DNA of 64,000 nt from Mytilus trossulus (taxonomy: Eukaryota; Mollusca; Bivalvia; Mytilida; Mytilidae), in assembly GCF_036588685.1 (NCBI RefSeq), contig NC_086386.1, positions 72,724,682 through 72,788,681 of the forward strand. The letters are read 5' to 3'. The number at the start of each line of letters is the position of its first letter. Position 1 is the first letter of the stretch. The position numbers were made by a program, and so were the translations under genes. Under the pieces are notes generated by a model that saw only the letters and a program-made list of their open reading frames with translations, was not told the origin of the DNA and did no database searches. Positions 57,770-64,000 of this stretch are shown here, one piece after another.

Positions 57770-58330
57770 CTTAAACTGAGGGAAACGAATAAATATCAGA
57801 GGAGATCAACGACACAACAAAAAAAAAACCGTAACAACAGAAACACAACGTTAAAATGTAACACACACAGAAACGAACTATAATATAACAATGGCCATAT
57901 TCCTGCATGACTTGGTACATAACATTGTTTTAAAAAGAAACTAATAGTGGGTTGAACCTGGTTTTGTTGCATGCCAAACCTCCCGCTTTAATGACAATGT
58001 TAAACATAAGATTTAAATGACAACATAAAATTACAGGACTACAATAAATAGGAAAACATATTGGACACAGGAATACACGAATAATAGCTAACAAAAGGCA
58101 CCCGGTTTAAAATTTACTACGCCAGAAGTGCGTTTCGTCCACAAACGACTTACCAGCGACGCCAAGATACAAAAAAATTTGAAAACCAAAACAAGTACAA
58201 AGTTGAAAAGCACTGAGGACCAAAAGTTTAAAAACATTGCGCCACACACGTCTAGGGGTTTCTGCTTGGGCCTCCACAACATTGTCGTAGGCGTAAACCT
58301 ATTCCGAATAATAATAAGTCCACGATATAT
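57770..58330 (-). repeat. R2-related repeat (second subfamily) with upstream R4-like part
   Basis: The minus strand has GTCGCTGGTAAGTCGTTTGT, GGACGAAACGCACTTCTGGC and GTAGTAAATTTTAAACC, the R2 layout with different bases. The part at 57.78-58.10 kb includes ATTCCTGCATGACTTGGTAC, related to the R4 repeat. Confidence 0.6.
58118..58156 (-). ncRNA. Hammerhead-like core, second subfamily
   Basis: On the minus strand CTGGTAA (58150-58156) stands for CTGATGA. It is followed by stem II, GAAA (58133-58136) and a perfect 4-bp stem III, ACGC...GCGT, with a 7-nt loop and a final A. Two core bases differ from the invariant set, so this copy should be inactive. Confidence 0.4.
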
Positions 58331-58721
58331 ATATTGCTAAAATTAATTTCGTTTGCATCTCTCTAATTGATTAATACCTATCGTCCCAATGTATATAAAC
58401 AACTGGTCTACGGTAAGAATGTGGAATCCAATGCGTTTTACTCCGAGGTATAATGTTGTGTCTTTCTTTTTCATTGATTTCCCTTTCAGTATTTTATGTT
58501 TTGTGTGTTCAGGTTTTGCTTCCTATTTACCCGGTCATTTTTTTGTCAAGTTTAATTATGCAAAACTAAAACACACAGAAATAACTGCATTTTCGTTTTT
58601 ATTTTATTCTTTTATCAAAAAAAATCTACAAAACATGCATTATACATAGATATGAAATATATGGTATGATACAAATCGTGTTTTCATAATCTTAGCTAAA
58701 AAATGTAATAATAAGTATTGG

Positions 58722-58864
58722 ATGCTTCTTTTTGTAACTTTATAGGGTTGTAAAAGCATTGACCGTGCGTATATTTTTCGAAAAAAAAAACGCTTCCGCG
58801 CTTCATACAAAATGTACTTCGGTCAACGTTTTTACACCCCAATAAATTTACAAAAAGAAGCATT
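58722..58864. repeat. Fold-back element
   Basis: ATGCTTCTTTTTGTAACTTT...GCATTGACCG pairs with CGGTCAACG...AAATTTACAAAAAGAAGCAT. Arms are about 47 bp. Confidence 0.7.
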
Positions 58865-58899
58865 CAATTCTTAATTGTTACATTTCAAGTTCTAACTGT

Positions 58900-59560
58900 G
58901 AAAATTATGCATTTAATTGTGATTAAGGGGTATGTGAGTCTTAAATAAAAATGATAGAATTTGTTCATACTTTGCCAAAATGTAGTATCTATTGATACAT
59001 GTTCAAAAATATTATAAAACTGATAGGTCACCGTGCATTTTCTCAAGCTACAGGTTGTGACAAAATGACAAATTTTGTATGGATTATACTGAAAAAAAAA
59101 CCACAATTTTGTGTATAGAAACTAAACAAAATGATATAATTGTAAAATAAATGAGGAAAAGATTGCTTTCAGACAATGCTTTGAGAATATCAAAAGAAAA
59201 GATAGGGTCACCGTAAGTTTCTTCCGGCTAAAAGACAAAATTGGAAAATTTCATGTAGAGTCCTTCAGAAAATGCACTGTTTTAGAGTTACCGTCCCTTA
59301 AATTGACAATTTGAAAATATTGAAAAACAACAAAAAAAAATTACACTTGTAAATCTATCAATATTTCTTAGTTATATTCCTATAAATTGGTTCTTTTAAA
59401 TGAAAATTCACATAAAATATATGCATTCCTGCATTAAATTTGCTAACTTGATAGAAAATATGGACCTTCGTTTCTCTGTTTTTTACAATCCAAGATGGCG
59501 AAAGACACCCATACCACCTTAATACAAAATAAAACCAAATTTCGAATGTCACGAATGTAC
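58900..59560. repeat. Repeat sharing GATAGGGTCACCGT with the 48-kb fold-back
   Basis: AGATAGGGTCACCGTAAG at about 59.20 kb and GATAGGTCACCGTGCATTTT at about 59.02 kb share the motif found near the centre of the 48.0-48.77 kb element. Boundaries are not resolved. Confidence 0.4.
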
Positions 59561-61540
59561 AAAGTTGAATCAAAATCAAGATTTAACAAATAAAAAGTTC
59601 ACACAAAAATTACTCAAAAGCAATTTCAAAATGAAGAACACAATTAAACGCTATCGATTAATGGAACGAGTGAAAAAAAAAAAATGCCATAGTTCCGACT
59701 TGACGCAAGCATATTTCGAGGAAAATAATTTGTATAATAAGCATTACCAATGAAAAGGTAGGATACAAAAATATACTGTTTGTATTTTTCATATTTGAAT
59801 GAAAAACATAAGGGTGGCGAATCAAAATCATTGATACAATAAAATATTTTGATCCATGTATAAGCAAAACCATACATGTATCAATTAAAAAATATTCTTA
59901 AAACGAAATTAAAAGTCAAGAATGAAAATTGTTTGCATTAAATGAACGATCTGAGTTTATCTTTGAAAAATATAACAATGGTTTTCTAAAGATCACAATA
60001 ATTAAGAAGTAATTTCTGTATCAGATTGATTTACAAAAATTGTTCATACGGAAAAACTTCCATAAACAGTAAATTTACATACACCTTTTTTGTGAAACAC
60101 ACAATACAATCTAACTATCAGTCCAAGCAAGTCCTTTTCACTACAAAGGACGCTTGTGAAACATGGAAAATAAACACCTAAAACGACATTTTGATTAATC
60201 TACTCGTATTTACATTTAATACAAAATTGATAAAATATAATTCGAAAATTTAATTGCTTATTTATTTTTCAAATCGCGTTAAGGACAGCAATATATAATG
60301 TTACTAGCCAACAAAGTAATTATACACGATCCAGATTGTGTATACTTAGCTTGACTTGTCGGGAATTGTCAGTACCGACGGGGATATAAATTCACAATTA
60401 AGCAGAAAGTCTTAAATAATTTTAAACCAGATATTTTTTTTAGTGTTTCAGACTTTGGACGGAATTAAAGACGTGAACATTCATTGTCAAACGAATCTAA
60501 AACTTTTAAGGAATTATAACCACTACTAAAAATATTAGTAATAACACCCTTTGTTGCAATCAAATTTATATAGTTTATGTATATGGTGAAGGAGTAGGCC
60601 GTAGTTATGTCAGTTTGAAGGCTTTATATCACAATAGGAATTCGCACTTCATATTTGTTTTCCGTCCAGTTTATTTATGTGCATCTTAAGATTAAACATA
60701 TTAACTTCATTTAAATTGTTTTGATGAATTTTTAATTTCTGACATGTTCTGAAGTCAAGTATCTTTTCTGAAGTTGACGAGGAAAAACGTTAATTAACAT
60801 GCCTACCTGATATATTTTGAATTACGCGTTGATTTTAATCGAAAAATAATATGCACACTGATATTTAACCAAACACAGACTTCGTTAATAATTATTTTTC
60901 GTTATGAAGCAAGAAAATCCTAAAACACTATTAGCTCATTACCAACGTGTAAATAACACAACATCCTTCTTCACGCGGGATATAACTTTGCCAAATTATC
61001 AAAAAAACTATATTTTTGAACAAATTAAGAATTTTACCTCCCCTTCCCCACCCAATCCCTAAAAAATAAAAAGCATGGTCAACACATATCTTCCTGAAAA
61101 TAAATGTAAACAATAAATATATTCAACAATGCACAGCAACATCGGTGTTAATTTTTTCCAATTCTACTATAGAACCGCTTCAAAAGAAATACATGCCTTA
61201 TCTCGATTTACTCAGGCGTATACGGACTTTACTCCCGTGTTGAAAATACATACACCATCGGCTCCTCTTCATGCCCTATTGTATATCCCTGATTACACTA
61301 AGATAAATGGTACAATGCCATATTTTTAGATACACAAGATATAAAATTAATGTCAATTTCCAAATGATAGGTTAGTAAGAAACGTATTTTTTTAAAGTTG
61401 TTAATACAAGTTAAAAGTATATAGTAGTCATCCATGTTGAATTTTCAAAATGTCATTTCGAGGCTGAGCTATCATTCCACCAGATGTCTCATTTGAATTG
61501 CCTAAAGTCTATAATTGGTCATAGTTATCAAGGATGATCG

Positions 61541-62760
61541 TAACTTTTATTTAAGATGATCGTAACTGTCTGTTCCAACGACGCATTTTCTAATAAATAA
61601 AGCTGTCTGGCATGCGAAAATAATGATGAACGATCACTGAGGGGGTAGGTAGGTGGGTGTAACGTCCTATTAGCCTTTTTTCTTTACAAATTGACGAAAG
61701 GTACAACCGACGTAAAGCGATTACGCATTTCATTTCCATAACAACAATTTAGAGTTTTTCTTTTATCCGGTAAAACAGCCTTCTTTACTAAATGTATCTT
61801 TCAAAAATAAGCATATCGCAAATAATACACGCTTTTAATATAAGAAATCAAAGAAAAAAAGTGTCTAATGCACTTACGTCCGATACGTTATTTACGTAAA
61901 CCACGAGTATACACATTTCAGCGGGAATTGTTCAAACACGAGTTTCACGATTGGAACTTTAATGGTATTATTAAAGTACGTAAGTTTAAATTTAACGACA
62001 AGATTCACTTGTATGTATATACTTTATAGTACACTTTCAGCAAATTGTGAACGTGAAGTAGTTTTTTCGGAGCATATTTTTCTTTTGACGACCCTATATA
62101 TTGGATATTTTTGTAGAGTTATCTCCTCCAACCTGGTTGTATTATAATGTAGCTTGTAGCCTTTCACACATCCCAAAATCCTATATACGTCCAGAAAAAT
62201 CGTACTTAATAAGTGTCGTTGCATGTATGGTGAAGGTCCGAAGTTCCATGGCTATTATCTAAATATGTCAAAATAAAGGATCCATAAGACGAGTCTCACG
62301 TTTGATTCGTCAAACGTATCGTACCTTTCGTCAATTTGTAAGAAAGCTCTAGTGGTACTAAAGTGCACATGTGGTTATTATTTCACGAGATTTTTTTTTA
62401 TCAAGTTCAATATTAAAAGGCATTGGGGGTTAACAACTGTATACTGTTTACATATATTTTGTATCAATAAGGAACTGGACATTTCATGTATTTGGCCAGT
62501 TATGAACGCTTGGAGAAAGTTTGTTTTCTTCAATTTGTTCCTTACACTTTGTAGGGACAATAGCACGTTTTGAGAACTGGTACTTTTTGGGAATTCAGAC
62601 TATAATTTTTTTTATTTACAGATTTAGGATGGAAAAAAAAAAAAATATCAATTAATGGAGCTACTACTTGATTTTTATGTGGGGTAGGGGCTAGGATGAA
62701 GAATTGTGTCCTGCATTTTTTTAAGTAGAAATTTCATCCTGCTTTTTTTTATTCTTTATT
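61541..62760. other. Intergenic stretch, nothing recognised
   Basis: A GGTAGGTAGGTGGGTG patch at about 61.64 kb is simple sequence. No gene recognised. Confidence 0.35.
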
Positions 62761-62985
62761 CTATTCTGTCTTGCTTTTTTTCATAAGTTCAATCCGGTTA
62801 TTAAAATAAATTGTCGTTTTGTCTTTCTGTTCGGGTAAGTTGATAATCTGACCTTCTTTTACTCCAAACTCCTGTACTAACTTTTTGCAAAAGTTCACCC
62901 ACTCTCCCTTTGAATATCCAATTGTAGCTCCCTTATTGATATTTTGGCTTAAACAACCTAGACTTACTTCAATAACATATGTCAT
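62761..62985 (-). CDS. Unrecognised open frame, possible exon fragment
   Basis: The frame includes GATIGYSKGEWVNFCKKLVQ and EQKDKTTIYFNNRIELMKK. Its charged/hydrophobic pattern looks like a small helical protein segment, unlike the AT-noise frames elsewhere. It ends at a stop in low-complexity TTC/TTT sequence. No family is recognised. No strong splice partners are established, although a GTAAGT occurs early in the frame. It may be a pseudogene fragment. Confidence 0.3.
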   Translation of the reverse strand: MTYVIEVSLGCLSQNINKGATIGYSKGEWVNFCKKLVQEFGVKEGQIINLPEQKDKTTIYFNNRIELMKKSKTE

Positions 62986-63071
62986 ATACAGTAAGTGTAA
63001 GGATTTATAGCTTGGGAAAAAACATGAAATCTAATTTGAACGTGTAAACCATCTATTTCAGCTTTTCATTT

Positions 63072-64000
63072 TTAGCTCACCTGGCCCGAAGGGCCAAGTG
63101 AGCTTATGCCATCACTTGGCGTCCGTCGTCGTCCGTCGTCTGTCGTCGTCTGTCGTCGTAAACTATTTCAAGAATATTCTCCTCTGAAACTACTAGGCCA
63201 AATACTTCCAAACTTTAACTGAATGTTCCTTAGGGTATCTAGTTTAAAATTGTATCTGAAGTTTTGATCTATCAACAAACATGGTCGCCATTGCTAAAAA
63301 AAGAACATAGGGGTCAAATGCAGTTTTTGGCTTATAACTAAAAAACCAAAGCATTTAGAGCAAATCTGACAGGGGTTTAATTGTTTATCAGGTGAAGATC
63401 TATCTGCCCTGAAAATTTCAGATGAATCGAACAACCCGTTGTTCGGTTGCTGCCCCTTAATTGGTAATTTTAAGGAAATTTTGCTGTTTTTTGTTATTAT
63501 CTTGAATTATATTATAGATAGAGATAAACTGTAAACAGCAATAATGTTCAGCAAAATAAAATTTACAAATAAGTCAACACGACCGAAATGTTCAGTTGAC
63601 CCCTTTAGGAGTTATTGCCCTTTATAGTCAATTTTTAATCAATTTTTGTAAATCTTAGTAATCTTTTACAAAAATATTCTCCTCTGAAACTACTGGGCCA
63701 AATACTTCCAAACTTTAACTGAATGTTCCTTAGGGTATCTAGTTTATAAATTGTATCCGAAGTTTTGATTTATCAACAAACATGGTCGCCATTGCTAAAA
63801 ATAGAAGATAGGGGTGAAATGCAGTTTTTGGCTTATAAATTATAAATTGTTTATTAGGTCAAGATCTATCTGCTCTGAAAATTTCAGATGAATCGAACAA
63901 CCAGTTGTTGGGTTGCTGCCCCTGAATTGGTAATGTTAAGGAAATTTTGCTGTTTTTGGTTATTATCTTGAAAATATTATAGATAGAGATAAACAGTGAA
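63072..64000 (+). repeat. Common bivalve TTAGCTCACCTGG repeat, internally duplicated
   Basis: It starts TTAGCTCACCTGGCCCGAAG with a small GGCCCGAAGGGCC hairpin, then GTCCGTCGTC simple repeats. The segment from about 63171 (ATATTCTCCTCTGAAACTAC) recurs from about 63669, a period of about 499 bp. The second unit runs out of the window. No protein is encoded. Confidence 0.75.

Larger units (their letters stand above)
58380..61540 (-). repeat. Duplicated block, copy 2 (partner at 44.6-46.1 kb)
   Basis: It aligns in three segments with copy 1. It is about twice as long because of other sequence between 58.65 and 59.9 kb, including a fold-back. In the first segment the minus-strand frame GVKRIGFHILTVDQLFIYIG matches a frame NGFSILKIDRLCIYIETT in copy 1, with mostly conservative changes. 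Confidence 0.55.

Noticed and set aside
61129-61329. 66-codon plus frame with moderate GC
   Set aside because: No domain, no splice partner, and the sequence is reminiscent of a dispersed repeat. The evidence is too weak to call it a gene or to name the repeat.

Overview
This is AT-rich eukaryotic DNA with the character of a bivalve mollusc genome, most likely a mussel (Mytilus or a close relative). The evidence is long introns with GT/AG junctions, no bacterial-style gene packing, and many dispersed repeats that I recognise from mussel sequence. That recognition is from memory and was not searched.

Only one host gene looks intact. It lies on the minus strand between about 39.1 and 28.0 kb: a four-exon, 341-residue, single-Ig-domain, single-pass receptor. 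Exon 1 encodes a signal peptide, exon 2 an Ig domain, exon 3 a short stalk, and exon 4 the membrane segment plus a long tyrosine-containing tail. All three introns are phase 1, and the exons join into one frame with no internal stop.

A second, broken gene lies at 4.5-6.85 kb (+). It is a Crypton/DUF3504-type tyrosine recombinase (the ZMYM/QRICH1/KCTD1-like family) with an in-frame stop, a changed active-site residue, a missing middle and a retroelement tail inserted in it.

The rest is mostly mobile DNA. Two Penelope-like (PLE) families are present. Family A has RT relics at 23.8-24.9 and 50.0-51.0 kb and loose 3' tails at 13.8, 14.6, 36.7, 37.7, 39.5 and 46.6 kb. Family B has an RT relic at 42.4-44.3 kb and tails at 5.1, 12.7, 29.3, 30.2, 35.4 and 57.1 kb. 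A third dispersed repeat carries a hammerhead-ribozyme-like core (0.3, 4.3, 11.5, 15.0, 16.8, 30.5, 53.7, 54.4-55.9 and 58.1 kb). DNA transposons include a piggyBac-type element (52.0-53.55 kb), a 1250-bp element with TATA target duplications and an internal CGTAG motif series (54.46-55.71 kb), two apparently identical 465-bp inverted-terminus elements in direct orientation (19.2 and 21.0 kb), a CACGTG-rich element (40.3 kb) and several fold-back elements. There is also a Ty3/Gypsy RT fragment (57.0 kb), a tRNA-derived SINE (3.9 kb), a roughly 430-bp tandem array (8.8-10.7 kb) and a diverged short-period array (41.3-44.5 kb) split by the family-B PLE.

Nested insertions give a relative order of events. 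The 1250-bp element entered an older ribozyme-type repeat, the family-B PLE entered the short-period array, and a PLE tail entered the recombinase gene. A diverged duplicated block (44.6-46.1 and 58.4-61.5 kb) may hold remnants of another minus-strand gene family. Exact repeat edges are approximate unless terminal repeats or target duplications fix them.
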